Numbered from the stretch's first letter, positions 8,609 through 19,174 are shown. The stretch is 37,830 bases of DNA from Candidatus Kapaibacterium sp. (GCA_025358765.1 JANYIG010000126.1:1-37830), one strand, 5' to 3'. Numbers and translations: made by a program. Notes: generated from the letters alone by a model not told the origin.

Positions 8609-10075
8609 TTATTCCTGCTCTTTCAGCACTTCGATAGCGCCCTTCACTTGATAGAGTTTGCGTGCAAGTGTGGTTTGTTCGTTGGTGAACGTTTTATAGC
8701 GGTCATGTTCATCAGCAATTTCTGCAAGGTAGCGGGTGCGTTGTGGTGGGATGATGTGAATTTTCTGGCTCATCGCGTCCGTAAGCTCGAACGAGGAGTG
8801 AAGCGGTGCGCCCGTCTTGCGTTGAAGCGTTTCCATAAGCGCTTTGTAAAGGACGTTCATGCCCGGGTCGTTGAATTGGGCGGCGATTGTGCCAAACACG
8901 GGCATTTCATCCGGCACTTGCTGCCACAGCCCGTGAGCGCGTTGGTACTGTTTTTTCACATCGCGCAGAGCATCAAGCGCACCAGCTTTGTCGAATTTAT
9001 TGAGTGCAATTACGTCGGCATAATCAATCATGTCAATCTTCTCAAGCTGTGTAGCAGCGCCAAATTCCGGTGTCATCACGTACAGCGATACGTCCGCAAT
9101 GTCCGTGATTTCGGAGCCACTTTGCCCAATGCCTGCCGTTTCGACAATAATCAAATCGTACCCAGCAGCCTTGAGAACGTCGAGCATGGGCAGAATATTC
9201 TTGCTCACCGCAGCATTTGTCTGGCGCGTGGCGAACGAGCGCATAAACACACGAGGCGCGAACCGTTCTTGGCTAATAGCATTCATACGGATGCGGTCAC
9301 CCAACAATGCGCCACCCGTTTTGCGTTTGGAGGGGTCAATTGAAATAATGGCAATCGTTTTTTCATCAAAGTCAAGCATAAAGCGGCGTACAAGCTCATC
9401 AGTCAGCGAGGATTTTCCTGCGCCGCCCGTTCCCGTAATGCCCAACACTGGGACATGATTTCCCTTCGCTGCCGCATGAATAGAAGATTGCAGCGCCATT
9501 ACCTCTGGCATGCTCGATTCTAAACCATTCTCAAATATCGTCATCACGCGAGCAATCGCGGCTACGTCATTTGCTTTCACACGCTGCACAAGCTCCTGTG
9601 TCTGCCTATTCCCACCACCAATGCCCAATGCCCAATGTCCAATGTCTGATTTTGCCAGTAAATCGTTAATCATTCCCTGCAAACCCATTGTACGCCCGTC
9701 TTCCGGCGAATAAATTCGCGTTATGCCGTACTGATGCAAGTCAGCAATTTCCTCTGGCAAAATCGTTCCACCGCCGCCGCCAAAAATCTTGATATGCCCC
9801 GAACCCCGCTCGTTCAGCAGGTCGTACATATATTTGAAAAACTCATTGTGTCCACCTTGATAACTTGTAATAGCAACAGCTTGCACGTCCTCCTGAATCG
9901 CCGCGTCCACGATTTCACCCACCGAGCGGTTGTGTCCGAGGTGAATCACCTCCGCGCCTGTGGCTTGCAATATGCGTCGCATAATATTGATGGCGGCATC
10001 GTGTCCATCGAACAGCGATGCGGCAGTAACAATACGGATTTTATTTATGGGTAAATATGGTTGTTGAGGTGTCAT
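8609..10075 (-). CDS. IcmF-type B12-binding plus G-protein chaperone protein, lacking the mutase domain
   Basis: 488 residues from the ATG at 10075 (MTPQQPYLP); an ATG at 10117 would add 14 residues. The B12-binding domain (about 10-135) has [29 protein letters not shown]-like TSYQGGH and [10 protein letters not shown]. The MeaB/ArgK-type GTPase follows, with P-loop [12 protein letters not shown] at 212-223, [31 protein letters not shown] and NKFDKAGA. In isobutyryl-CoA mutase fusions (IcmF, about 1090 residues) the substrate-binding mutase domain comes next; here the protein ends in the linker ([15 protein letters not shown]) with a normal stop and no mutase sequence after it. Residues 143-155 are encoded by a heptanucleotide repeat array. 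It could serve a mutase encoded elsewhere or be a remnant. Confidence 0.88.
   Translation of the reverse strand: MTPQQPYLPINKIRIVTAASLFDGHDAAINIMRRILQATGAEVIHLGHNRSVGEIVDAAIQEDVQAVAITSYQGGHNEFFKYMYDLLNERGSGHIKIFGGGGGTILPEEIADLHQYGITRIYSPEDGRTMGLQGMINDLLAKSDIGHWALGIGGGNRQTQELVQRVKANDVAAIARVMTIFENGLESSMPEVMALQSSIHAAAKGNHVPVLGITGTGGAGKSSLTDELVRRFMLDFDEKTIAIISIDPSKRKTGGALLGDRIRMNAISQERFAPRVFMRSFATRQTNAAVSKNILPMLDVLKAAGYDLIIVETAGIGQSGSEITDIADVSLYVMTPEFGAATQLEKIDMIDYADVIALNKFDKAGALDALRDVKKQYQRAHGLWQQVPDEMPVFGTIAAQFNDPGMNVLYKALMETLQRKTGAPLHSSFELTDAMSQKIHIIPPQRTRYLAEIADEHDRYKTFTNEQTTLARKLYQVKGAIEVLKEQE
9616..9647 (-). repeat. Heptanucleotide array inside the IcmF-like gene
   Basis: On the coding strand the units run GACATTG, GACATTG, GGCATTG, GGCATTG, then GTGGTGG. 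They are translated in frame as [12 protein letters not shown] between the B12 and GTPase domains, where family members vary. Confidence 0.75.
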
Positions 10076-10120
10076 AAATGTTGCTTGAAAACTGCGGTTA
10101 CACGAGAGAATGGGCATGAA

Positions 10121-11239
10121 TCAGCGTTTCGCCGATGCTTTTTTGGATTTCGAGCTACGTACGCTCTTTTTTGCGGTAGATTTCGTGTGCTTTGAGCGTT
10201 TGGAGTGCTTCGAATATTTCACGTGCTTCAGCGCCGCTGCCGAAATTTCGTCGGAACCAGCTTTACGGGCAAGCGCAAGGATGGCACTCACGTAGTCGTC
10301 GCTGTTGTTGTAGTTGTAGAGGGCGCGTCGTTGCTGGTTTTTGTCGCTGCCCCAACCGGCAGTATTTAGATAATTTCCTACGCTGAACACCGCATCGGCA
10401 ATCTGGAAAAGATCAACTTTGCCATCACCGTTGCCGTCCACTGCAGCACGCAGATAGCTCGACGGCAAAAACTGCGACCAACCAAATGCGCCCGCCCATG
10501 AGCCGTAAAGATTCATAATTGGCAAGGGCAAAATCCCCTGCATCTGGCGCAATGCCAATAATTCTTTGATTGCCCACTTCGCTTTTTTCTCAGCGCGTTG
10601 TTCGATTTTTTCTTCTAACTCTTTTGCTTCTGCCTCTTCGCCATCGAATTTTTCGTGCATTGCCTTTTTGTTCTTTTCGATGAACTCCGGTTGTGCACAC
10701 ATTGCCACACTCAAATATACGCTCGGAACGTGATGTAGTCCCGTTATTGTTCCATGTTTTGTTTCCACCCACAACAACGCTGCCACGACTTCTTTGGGAA
10801 CGCCATATTTTTTCTCTTGTGCGGCAAGGAGAGAATCATGTTCTTCCACAAATTCTTGCACCGACCGCACGGAATAGTCCGTGTAATTATGGGAATAATC
10901 CGCTTTTTTCTTCTGCCCAATGACGTTGATTCGCACGAGTGTTTCGTTAAACGCCGTGCGTGGATCGTTGACAATCATTTTCACAAAGCCAGAATCCGCG
11001 CCTTGTGTGAGGAGTTCTTTGATGACAGGTGCGAAAAATCGTTCGTTAGGGGTTTTGCAAGTATCCGCTTTTGCTGTTCGTAATAAAAGTGATGAGGGTT
11101 TGCCGTCACTGCTACCAGATGCGCTCACGCTGAAATACTCAACCAGCAGCAACGTCGCAAGCGCAAACAGTGCCGTAAACAAAAAGGGTAGCCATTGGCG
11201 AACAGGTGAACGCGATATATTTGTTGATGCAGTATTCAT
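10121..11239 (-). CDS. MltB-like lytic murein transglycosylase
   Basis: 372 residues. A signal anchor at about 15-38 is followed by the periplasmic domain. The catalytic Glu is residue 159 in ALLWVETKHGT. Later come YGSWAGAFGWSQFLPSSYL and VDGNGDGKVDLF...DAVFSVGNYL, the signature of the SLT_2/MltB family, which cleaves peptidoglycan to 1,6-anhydro-muropeptides. A Lys/Glu-rich insert (about 205-240) interrupts the domain. The C-terminal 35-40 residues are a low-complexity Lys/Ser/His/Arg tail, unusual for the family and possibly wall- or nucleic-acid-binding. It lies 45 nt before the IcmF-like start on the same strand. Confidence 0.9.
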   Translation of the reverse strand: MNTASTNISRSPVRQWLPFLFTALFALATLLLVEYFSVSASGSSDGKPSSLLLRTAKADTCKTPNERFFAPVIKELLTQGADSGFVKMIVNDPRTAFNETLVRINVIGQKKKADYSHNYTDYSVRSVQEFVEEHDSLLAAQEKKYGVPKEVVAALLWVETKHGTITGLHHVPSVYLSVAMCAQPEFIEKNKKAMHEKFDGEEAEAKELEEKIEQRAEKKAKWAIKELLALRQMQGILPLPIMNLYGSWAGAFGWSQFLPSSYLRAAVDGNGDGKVDLFQIADAVFSVGNYLNTAGWGSDKNQQRRALYNYNNSDDYVSAILALARKAGSDEISAAALKHVKYSKHSKRSKHTKSTAKKSVRSSKSKKASAKR

Positions 11240-11300
11240 GTACTCCTCCGTTAGATTTCCTCAAAGTCAGTCGTGGTGATGCCTACAAAGGCTCATTCAT

Positions 11301-11909
11301 TTACCGTTCGCCGCGTTTGATTTCCAACGCTGCTTGGTGCAACGATTCGGGATAAATCTCGCATTCCCACTCGTTTATACGATGCGCCAGCGTTTCGGGC
11401 GTGTCTCCCGCCAGCACTTCAACAGTTTTCTGTGCAAAAACCTTGCCAGAATCATAGTCGGCATCCACTTCGTGAATCGTGAGACCGCTTTCGTGTTCGC
11501 CAGCTTCTATCACCGCACGGTGGACGTTCGCCCCGTACATACCGTGTCCGCCAAATTTGGGCAGTAGCGCGGGATGAATATTAAAAATCCGATGCGGAAA
11601 TGCCTGAATCACGTCTGTAGGCATTTTTTTCATAAAACCAGCCAGTGCTATTATTTCGACGGAATGGGTGCGAAGTTCGTTTAATAAAGCGTGAGAATAC
11701 TCAGATTCATTGGGATGAGTGGTAGAGCTGATGTGAAGCGTGGGGATGGCAAACATCATAGCGCGTTGCAGCGCAAGACATTGGGAATTATTGCTCACAA
11801 GAAGCGCCACACGGTACGATGCTGCCTCGCGGAACGAATAATGAATAATGGCTTCGGCGTTAGAACCAGTACCGGATGCAAAGATTGCGAGGTTGAGCTT
11901 ATTAGTCAT
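11301..11909 (-). CDS. purN: Phosphoribosylglycinamide formyltransferase (GAR transformylase 1)
   Basis: 202 residues. FASGTGSNAEAI binds the substrate phosphate, and the catalytic triad appears as NIHPALLP (Asn and His) and DADYDSG (Asp). It transfers a formyl group from 10-formyl-tetrahydrofolate to GAR, the third step of purine synthesis. The start codon ATG (CAT at 11907-11909) lies inside a heptanucleotide repeat unit, so the first residues MTN come from the repeat. The family fold begins at LNLAIFASGTG, so no essential residue is affected. purA lies upstream on the same strand. Confidence 0.95.
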   Translation of the reverse strand: MTNKLNLAIFASGTGSNAEAIIHYSFREAASYRVALLVSNNSQCLALQRAMMFAIPTLHISSTTHPNESEYSHALLNELRTHSVEIIALAGFMKKMPTDVIQAFPHRIFNIHPALLPKFGGHGMYGANVHRAVIEAGEHESGLTIHEVDADYDSGKVFAQKTVEVLAGDTPETLAHRINEWECEIYPESLHQAALEIKRGER

Positions 11910-11953
11910 TTGGTTGCTTAGTCATTGGTTACTTGGTCATTAGTCATTTGGTG
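11905..11953 (+). repeat. Heptanucleotide array overlapping the purN start
   Basis: Degenerate 7-8-nt units: GTCATTTG, GTTGCTTA, GTCATTG, GTTACTTG, GTCATTA, GTCATTTG, GTGACG. The first unit contains the purN start codon on the opposite strand. It faces an inverted partner at 11999-12021. Confidence 0.85.
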
Positions 11954-11998
11954 ACGTTCGCCACACTGTATTGCGTACACCGCTCTTCGCAACACACA

Positions 11999-12021
11999 AC
12001 CAATGACAAATGGCAAATGAC
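11999..12021 (-). repeat. Heptanucleotide array, purA side (inverted partner)
   Basis: Read on the minus strand: GTCATTT, GCCATTT, GTCATTG, GTT. It lies 9 nt beyond the purA stop and is inverted relative to 11905-11953, so the purA-purN spacer is bounded by GTCATTT...AAATGAC. Confidence 0.75.
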
Positions 12022-12030
12022 TTTCTGAGA

Positions 12031-13714
<1,684 letters not shown>

Positions 13715-13824
13715 AAGAATATTCCTGAATAGTGTGAATGATGTGTGTACCAAACAAGCGAGCAATATAAGGAACTTGCCGGAAACTTTGCGGGTGTTTT
13801 TTTTCGCGTCTCGCTGAAAAAGCG

Positions 13825-13832
13825 TAACTTTG
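13825..13832 (+). promoter_or_regulatory. Candidate -7 element for the DUF3592-like gene
   Basis: TAACTTTG fits the Bacteroidota TAnnTTTG element, 33 nt before the ATG at 13866. The -33 position, 20 nt further up, reads TTTT instead of TTTG, so this is a partial match. Confidence 0.4.
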
Positions 13833-13865
13833 TTTCTTTTGTGTTTCATCTGCGTCTCTTCTGCT

Positions 13866-14303
13866 ATGCTTCCAACAACCGTTCACCTATTCAAACGCCT
13901 ACTCGCTCTCGTGATGTTACTCTTGGGCGCACTGTTTGCCGTGTCAGGCTATTATGCGTATAACAGTAAAGCGACATTGCTCGCAAATGCAGCAACGACA
14001 ACCGCAAAAGTCGTGAGCCTCCGCGACGTACAACGATTAGGCGGTGGAGTATTTCCTGTGTTTCAATTCACAACGATAGAAGGTAGTATTATCAAGACAG
14101 AAAGCAGCGTTTCGACCTCTGCATACAAGGTTGGCGACGTAGTCGAAATTTTCTACGACCCCGCAAATCCGCAGCAAGCCAGCATCAATACTTTTTGGCA
14201 ATTGTGGACGACTGCGCTCTGGCTCGGTGCAGCAAGCGGACTCCTGCTCGTAACGGGCGCGATAACCCTCCGCACAGCGCGGAAGGAAAAGGGCAAAGCC
14301 TGA
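13866..14303 (+). CDS. DUF3592-like two-helix membrane protein
   Basis: 145 residues from the ATG at 13866. One membrane segment at about residues 8-30 (ALVMLLLGALFAVSGYYAY), a beta-rich middle (AKVVSL, VFPVFQFTTIEG, YKVGDVVEIFYDPANPQQASI), and a second segment at about 108-130. The middle, with the VGD.V.I.YDP.NP motif, is the hallmark of DUF3592, a family without known function. It is transcribed away from the STAS gene and is 24 nt before the methyltransferase. Confidence 0.78.
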   Translation: MLPTTVHLFKRLLALVMLLLGALFAVSGYYAYNSKATLLANAATTTAKVVSLRDVQRLGGGVFPVFQFTTIEGSIIKTESSVSTSAYKVGDVVEIFYDPANPQQASINTFWQLWTTALWLGAASGLLLVTGAITLRTARKEKGKA

Positions 14304-14327
14304 TTATCTTTTTTAATTTGAATCGCT

Positions 14328-15923
14328 ATGACCAATACACTCTACTACGGCGACAATTTAGATATTCTCAATCGCTACGTACCCGATGAATCCGTAGATT
14401 TGATTTATCTCGACCCGCCCTTCAACTCCAAACGTGATTACAATGCGACGTTTACGGAATCTTCCGGCGAAGAATCCACCGCGCAAGTAAAGGCGTTCAA
14501 AGACACGTGGTACTGGGATTTGGAAGGAGCTACAAATTACGAACAAACGCTTGCTATCGGCGGACAGCTTGCCGAGACGATGCGAGCGTTTCGCGTGATG
14601 CTCGGCACTACAGGTTATATGGCATATCTGGCGATGATGGCAACGCGTCTTTGGGAACTCAAGCGTGTGCTGAAGCCAACGGGCAGCATCTACCTCCACT
14701 GCGACCCGACGATGGGGCATTACCTAAAAATCCTGCTGGACGCAGTGTTCGGGCGGGAAAACTTTCGGAATGAAATCGTGTGGAAACGGACAACGGCTTC
14801 GAGCAGCAAGGCACGTGCCAAGCGCTTCGCCTCTGACCACGACACAATTTTTTTCTATGTCAAAAGCGAAACAAGCTACAAGTTTGTACAACAATACAAG
14901 CCGTATCCTGACAAAGAAGTTGCAAAGCGCTTTAAGAAAAGCGATGAACACGGACGATACAAAGACGCTGAACTCGCAACCTATTCGCCGGAGAAATTAG
15001 AACAGCTCAAGAAAGAAAACAAGCTCATTGTTACGCCTGGCGGAAAATATCGCTACAAAATTTATCTTGAGGATATTAAGGGAGTGTTGATAGATGATGT
15101 TTGGGAAGATGTTCCGCCGATTAACTCGCAAGCAGCCGAACGCCTCGGCTATCCAACACAAAAACCGGAGTCCCTACTGGAGCGCATTCTGCAAGCCAGT
15201 TCCAATGCGGGCGATGTGGTGCTTGACCCATTTTGCGGCTGTGGCACGGCTGTGGCTGTGGCGCAGCGCTTGGGCAGGAAATGGATAGGCGTTGACATCA
15301 CGCATTTGGCGGTGAATCTTATTCGCTACCGTTTGCACAATACCTTTGGCGAGGATTTTAAGCACGAGTACAAAACCGTTGGCGAGCCAACAACGCTCGA
15401 CGGCGCAATTGCATTGGCAGAAGAGAACAAATATCAGTTTCAATTTTGGGCATTGGGGCTTGTAGGCGCTCGCCCTGCCGTTTCGGACGAGAAAAAAGGC
15501 GCAGACAAAGGCATTGACGGGCGTTTGTATTTTCACGATGAACTCAAAGGCGACACGAAGCAGATTGTATTGTCCGTCAAAAGCGGCAAGCTCAAAGCGG
15601 ACGACGTTCGCAGCATCGGCTACGTGCGAGAGCGCGAACACGCCGCCATCGGTGTGTTGATAACGCTGTACGAACCAACACGCCAAATGCTCGCCGATGC
15701 CGCCGCAAGCGGTTTTTACAACGACCCGTCCGGCGCTCGTTTCCAGCAAGTGCAGATTATCAGCATCGAAGAATTAATGCAGGGCAAACCGCTCGCCTAC
15801 CCGCGCTACGCAGTGAACCAAACCTTCAAACAAGCGCCACGCCTTGCATCCAAACAATCGGCAACGAACGAATTTTTATTTGATACTGAACTGAGCGAGG
15901 GAGAAAACGATGACGATGAATAA
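14328..15923 (+). CDS. DNA methyltransferase (N6-adenine/N4-cytosine) fused to a PD-(D/E)XK-like domain
   Basis: 531 residues. The beta-class order is clear: catalytic motif DPPF at 29-32 (IYLDPPFNSKRDYN) comes first, and the AdoMet-binding DPFCGCGTA at 300-308 comes later with WIGVDITHLA. Between them lies a charged target-recognition region (about 155-265). After about residue 360 a second domain reads GADKGIDGRLYF (Asp397), then QIVLSVKSGKLKADDVRSI (Lys418) and AAIGVLITLYEPT. This resembles Mrr/PD-(D/E)XK restriction folds, with Ser in place of the usual Glu/Gln before V-K. The C-terminus is acidic. No separate restriction gene is adjacent, so it may be a self-contained or solitary system. 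The methylated base and recognition site cannot be read from sequence. Confidence 0.88.
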   Translation: MTNTLYYGDNLDILNRYVPDESVDLIYLDPPFNSKRDYNATFTESSGEESTAQVKAFKDTWYWDLEGATNYEQTLAIGGQLAETMRAFRVMLGTTGYMAYLAMMATRLWELKRVLKPTGSIYLHCDPTMGHYLKILLDAVFGRENFRNEIVWKRTTASSSKARAKRFASDHDTIFFYVKSETSYKFVQQYKPYPDKEVAKRFKKSDEHGRYKDAELATYSPEKLEQLKKENKLIVTPGGKYRYKIYLEDIKGVLIDDVWEDVPPINSQAAERLGYPTQKPESLLERILQASSNAGDVVLDPFCGCGTAVAVAQRLGRKWIGVDITHLAVNLIRYRLHNTFGEDFKHEYKTVGEPTTLDGAIALAEENKYQFQFWALGLVGARPAVSDEKKGADKGIDGRLYFHDELKGDTKQIVLSVKSGKLKADDVRSIGYVREREHAAIGVLITLYEPTRQMLADAAASGFYNDPSGARFQQVQIISIEELMQGKPLAYPRYAVNQTFKQAPRLASKQSATNEFLFDTELSEGENDDDE

Positions 15924-15946
15924 AAAACAAATAACAATACACTTCA

Positions 15947-15986
15947 GCAACCAATGACCACTGACTAATGACCAATGACCAACTAA
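15947..15986 (-). repeat. Heptanucleotide array overlapping the prfC start
   Basis: On the minus strand the units run GTTAGTTG, GTCATTG, GTCATTA, GTCAGTG, GTCATTG, GTTGC. The prfC ATG (15968-15970) is contained in the array and the first codons (M-T-N-D-Q) are repeat-derived. Confidence 0.85.
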
Positions 15987-17548
15987 CGCCCGAAATCAAG
16001 CGCCGCCGCACTCTTGCTATTATTTCGCACCCCGATGCCGGCAAAACAACGCTGACGGAAAAACTTCTGCTGTACTCCGGCGCTATCCGCTCGGCAGGCA
16101 ACGTAACCGTTGGCAAGCACAAAGCTACGGTGTCCGATTGGATGGACATTGAGAAGCAGCGCGGAATCTCGGTTTCTTCCAGTGCCGTGCGCGTGGAATA
16201 CGACGGGTATTTGCTGAATATTCTCGATACCCCCGGTCACCAGGACTTCAGCGAAGACACGTACCGCACGCTGATGGCGGTGGATTGCGCGATAATGCTG
16301 CTCGACGCGGGCAAAGGCGTGGAGGAACAAACGATAAAACTTTTCAAAGTCTGTCGCTCACGCGGCATCCCGATTATCACGTTTATCAATAAGATGGACA
16401 GACCCGCGCTGAATCCGTTCGAGCTGTTGGATAACGTTGAGAAAGTGTTGGATATTACCGCTGTCCCTATGACGTGGCCCGTTGGCGACGGACCGGATTT
16501 TCGTGGTGTGTATGAACGCGGCGACAAACGCTTTCACTTCTTCGAGCGCACAACGGGCAACGCGTTTATGGCTCCGATGACGGTTTCGGACGTACACGAC
16601 CCGCACATCAAAGCCTCACTCGGTGCAAACAAACACGCTAAACTCGTGGAGGATTTGGAGCTTGTGGAAACCGCATTGCCGCAATTTGATAAAGACGATT
16701 TTTTTGCAGAGCGCATCACGCCGGTGTTTTTCGGTAGTGCGGGTACAAACTTCGGTGTAGAAACGTTTTTGCAGCATCTTATCGAACTCGCGCCGGAGCC
16801 GCAAGGAATGAATTCGTCCGCAGGGGTGATAGCACCGGAAAGCGGCTATTTTTCGGGCTTTATCTACAAAATGCAGGCGAACATGAATAAATCCCACCGC
16901 GACCGCATCGCATTTTTCCGCATTATTTCGGGCAAATTCGAGCGCGGCATGGGCGCACGACATTTTCGTTCCGGCAAGGAGGCGAAGTTGAATTATTCGT
17001 TCCAAATTTTTGGGCAAGACCGCGACCTTATTGAACAGGCGTTTCCGGGCGATGTCATTGGTCTCTCGAATCCGGGCGTGTTTCGCGTGGGTGATGTCCT
17101 CTCGAACGGACCGGATTTCAGCATTCCGCAATTTCCGCGTTTTGCGCCGGAGATTTTTGCGAAAGCCATCCCAAAAACAGGATCATTCTCGAAAAGTTTT
17201 CGCAAGGGTATTGAACAGCTTGGCGAAGAAGGCGTGGTGCAGATTTTCTCGGACGCGCACCAAAGCCCTATTCCGCTTGTGGCGGCGGTGGGCGAACTAC
17301 AATTACAGGTGTTCCAGTCGCGCATGGAATCGGAATACAACGAAATCATCAACCTCGAACGGCTGCCGTTCACACGCACACGCTGGCTTGGAAGCGATGT
17401 GGAACCAAGTTCGTCGTCCATGACATATGCGTTTGACGAGCGAGGTCGCAAAGTGATTCTCTTCCGCAGCGATTGGGAAATGAACTATCACGCGCAACAA
17501 ACGAAGGGCTTGATATTGCTCGAAAGCCCGCCAGAAACAAATTTGTAA
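15968..17548 (+). CDS. prfC: Peptide chain release factor 3
   Basis: 526 residues, full length. The GTPase motifs are SHPDAGKTT (20-28), DTPGHQDFSEDTYR and NKMDRPAL, followed by the RF3-specific segments FFERTTGN, FFGSAGTNFGVETFL and FAPEIFAKAI. RF3 uses GTP to recycle RF1/RF2 after termination. The N-terminus to RRRTLAII is the usual length, so the ATG at 15968 is accepted even though it lies in a repeat array. No Shine-Dalgarno site is visible. It follows the methyltransferase by 44 nt. Confidence 0.97.
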   Translation: MTNDQLTPEIKRRRTLAIISHPDAGKTTLTEKLLLYSGAIRSAGNVTVGKHKATVSDWMDIEKQRGISVSSSAVRVEYDGYLLNILDTPGHQDFSEDTYRTLMAVDCAIMLLDAGKGVEEQTIKLFKVCRSRGIPIITFINKMDRPALNPFELLDNVEKVLDITAVPMTWPVGDGPDFRGVYERGDKRFHFFERTTGNAFMAPMTVSDVHDPHIKASLGANKHAKLVEDLELVETALPQFDKDDFFAERITPVFFGSAGTNFGVETFLQHLIELAPEPQGMNSSAGVIAPESGYFSGFIYKMQANMNKSHRDRIAFFRIISGKFERGMGARHFRSGKEAKLNYSFQIFGQDRDLIEQAFPGDVIGLSNPGVFRVGDVLSNGPDFSIPQFPRFAPEIFAKAIPKTGSFSKSFRKGIEQLGEEGVVQIFSDAHQSPIPLVAAVGELQLQVFQSRMESEYNEIINLERLPFTRTRWLGSDVEPSSSSMTYAFDERGRKVILFRSDWEMNYHAQQTKGLILLESPPETNL

Positions 17549-17561
17549 CGCTCTTGTCATT

Positions 17562-17603
17562 CGGAGTTAAACCCGATGGACATTCTTGTTGCGAGAAACT
17601 CCG
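17562..17603. repeat. Imperfect inverted repeat after prfC
   Basis: CGGAGTT at 17562-17568 pairs with AACTCCG at 17597-17603 around a 28-nt loop. No T-tract follows, so terminator function is uncertain. The rest of the gap to 17771 shows nothing recognisable. Confidence 0.3.
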
Positions 17604-17771
17604 TCGGCATTTCAGCTCGTATTGCAACCGCTCATCGAGGTATTCCGCCGTTTATCAAACAATTCGTACTTCTCGTCACCCATCCACGTATATTCGCCAT
17701 GTACAGACGGCGCACGTGAATATCATACCGTCGTACTTCACATTTTTTTCACATTGTTTGGAGATTGTATC

Positions 17772-18737
17772 ATGGCTTCATCACGTTCCTCCGCCCCACG
17801 CAGCAAACACCCTCTCTTCTGGGCAACCATAATCTATGGAATTGTTGTTGTACTTTGTTCTACTCATGGTTCTGCTCATGCAGCGCCCGTGGCAACACCT
17901 GCTGCTGCGCCTCAATCGTTCAGCGTAACCGTCACGGGCAAAGGTGCGCCCATGCTTCTTATTCCGGGGCTAACGTGCTCTGGCGACGTTTGGCGGGAAA
18001 CAGTCGAGCACTATAAAACATCCTACGAGTGCCACGTGGTAACGCTTGCGGGATTTGCCGGACAGCCGCCGATTGCATTTTCGGATCAAAAACGCTTATT
18101 GGCAACGGTGAAAAATGACCTTATTGCCTATATTCGCACCCAAAAATTTGTCAAACCTGTTATTGTTGGTCATAGTTTAGGCGGATTTCTGGCATTGTGG
18201 ATTGGAGCCGAAGCGCCGGAGCTGGCTGGAAAACTTGTGATTGTGGACGCACTGCCGTTCCTGCCCGGAGCTATGATGCCGAATGCGACGCTTGAATCAG
18301 CAAAACCGATAGCAGAACAAATGCGCTCAATGATTGCCGACCAACCGCTCGAATCCTACAAAACATTTCAGCGCACCAGTCCGGCGCTTAAATCCATGAT
18401 AACCGACCCTAAAAATTTAGCTATTGCCGCTGAATGGGGCGCAAATTCTGATCCCAAGACCGTGGGACAGGCAATGTACGACATGTACCAAACCGACTTG
18501 CGTTCTGATATGGCTCGCATTACCGCCCCCGCGCTTATATTTGGCACGTGGATAGGCTACAAACCATATGCAACCCGCGAAGGTGTGGAGGCGAATTTTA
18601 AGGCACAATACACATTGCTTCCGAATCATACACTCGTAATAACCGACAAGGCGCGTCATTTCGTGATGTGGGATGATAAAGAAGGATTCTTGAGCGCTGT
18701 TGATAATTTTCTTGGTCGTAGCACAAGCGCACGATAG
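17772..18737 (+). CDS. Exported alpha/beta hydrolase
   Basis: 321 residues from the ATG at 17772; in-frame upstream codons from 17586 have no family character. An N-terminal signal or anchor lies at about 15-37 (LFWATIIYGIVVVLCSTHGSAHA) with an Ala-rich mature start. The hydrolase fold shows MLLIPGLTCSGDVW, VGHSLGG with the nucleophile at residue 135, VIVDALPFLPGA and a late ARHFVMWD that supplies the histidine. The protein is therefore periplasmic or surface-anchored. The substrate is unknown. It heads a run of same-strand genes ending in a LytS/LytTR pair and may be co-regulated with it. Confidence 0.85.
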   Translation: MASSRSSAPRSKHPLFWATIIYGIVVVLCSTHGSAHAAPVATPAAAPQSFSVTVTGKGAPMLLIPGLTCSGDVWRETVEHYKTSYECHVVTLAGFAGQPPIAFSDQKRLLATVKNDLIAYIRTQKFVKPVIVGHSLGGFLALWIGAEAPELAGKLVIVDALPFLPGAMMPNATLESAKPIAEQMRSMIADQPLESYKTFQRTSPALKSMITDPKNLAIAAEWGANSDPKTVGQAMYDMYQTDLRSDMARITAPALIFGTWIGYKPYATREGVEANFKAQYTLLPNHTLVITDKARHFVMWDDKEGFLSAVDNFLGRSTSAR

Positions 18738-18776
18738 TTTTTTTTCGTCACCATACAAATCGGAAGGAATAATGCA

Positions 18777-19160
18777 ATGAGTACAAGACCAATAATGATT
18801 TCAAGCGCTTTGATAATGGGTCTATGTGGAATTTTAGCCTCTTTTTTGCCGCACAAAATATTGCATTATTTGGGAGTTTCTTCCGATGGGTTTACTTCAG
18901 CAATCGTGCAAATTATTGGTGCTTTGTATTTTGGCTTTGCTATGATGAATTGGATGGCACAATCCGTTCTTATAGGCGGTATATATGCCCGCCCGCTTGT
19001 TATGGGGAACTTTACGCATTTTGTTGTTGGCGCTTTGGCTCTTATGAAGGGAGCTTTTGCCAGCTCAATGTTCTCAACTACTTGGATCATTGCCGCTGTA
19101 TATGGAATATTTGCAGTATTATTTGGCTTCGTGCTTTTTAGACACCCGTCAAAGAGTTAG
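18777..19160 (+). CDS. Small four-helix integral membrane protein of unknown function
   Basis: 127 residues, almost entirely hydrophobic, with segments at about 5-25, 40-60, 72-92 and 100-122. A good Shine-Dalgarno site (GGAAGGA) lies about 8 nt before the ATG. I do not recognise a characterised family; it resembles small DoxX-like or other uncharacterised four-helix membrane proteins. It lies 39 nt after the hydrolase and 14 nt before the histidine kinase, so co-transcription with the two-component genes is likely. Confidence 0.75.
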   Translation: MSTRPIMISSALIMGLCGILASFLPHKILHYLGVSSDGFTSAIVQIIGALYFGFAMMNWMAQSVLIGGIYARPLVMGNFTHFVVGALALMKGAFASSMFSTTWIIAAVYGIFAVLFGFVLFRHPSKS

Positions 19161-19174
19161 AAACAGGCACTGCG

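Noticed and set aside
8411-9343. Long plus-strand open frame opposite the IcmF-like gene
   Set aside because: It is antisense to a protein with clear conserved motifs, has a Cys/His/Arg/Phe-rich random composition and no family resemblance.
3054-12021. CRISPR array as an explanation for the short repeats
   Set aside because: Units are 7-8 nt with no spacers of constant length, are degenerate, and no cas gene is present.
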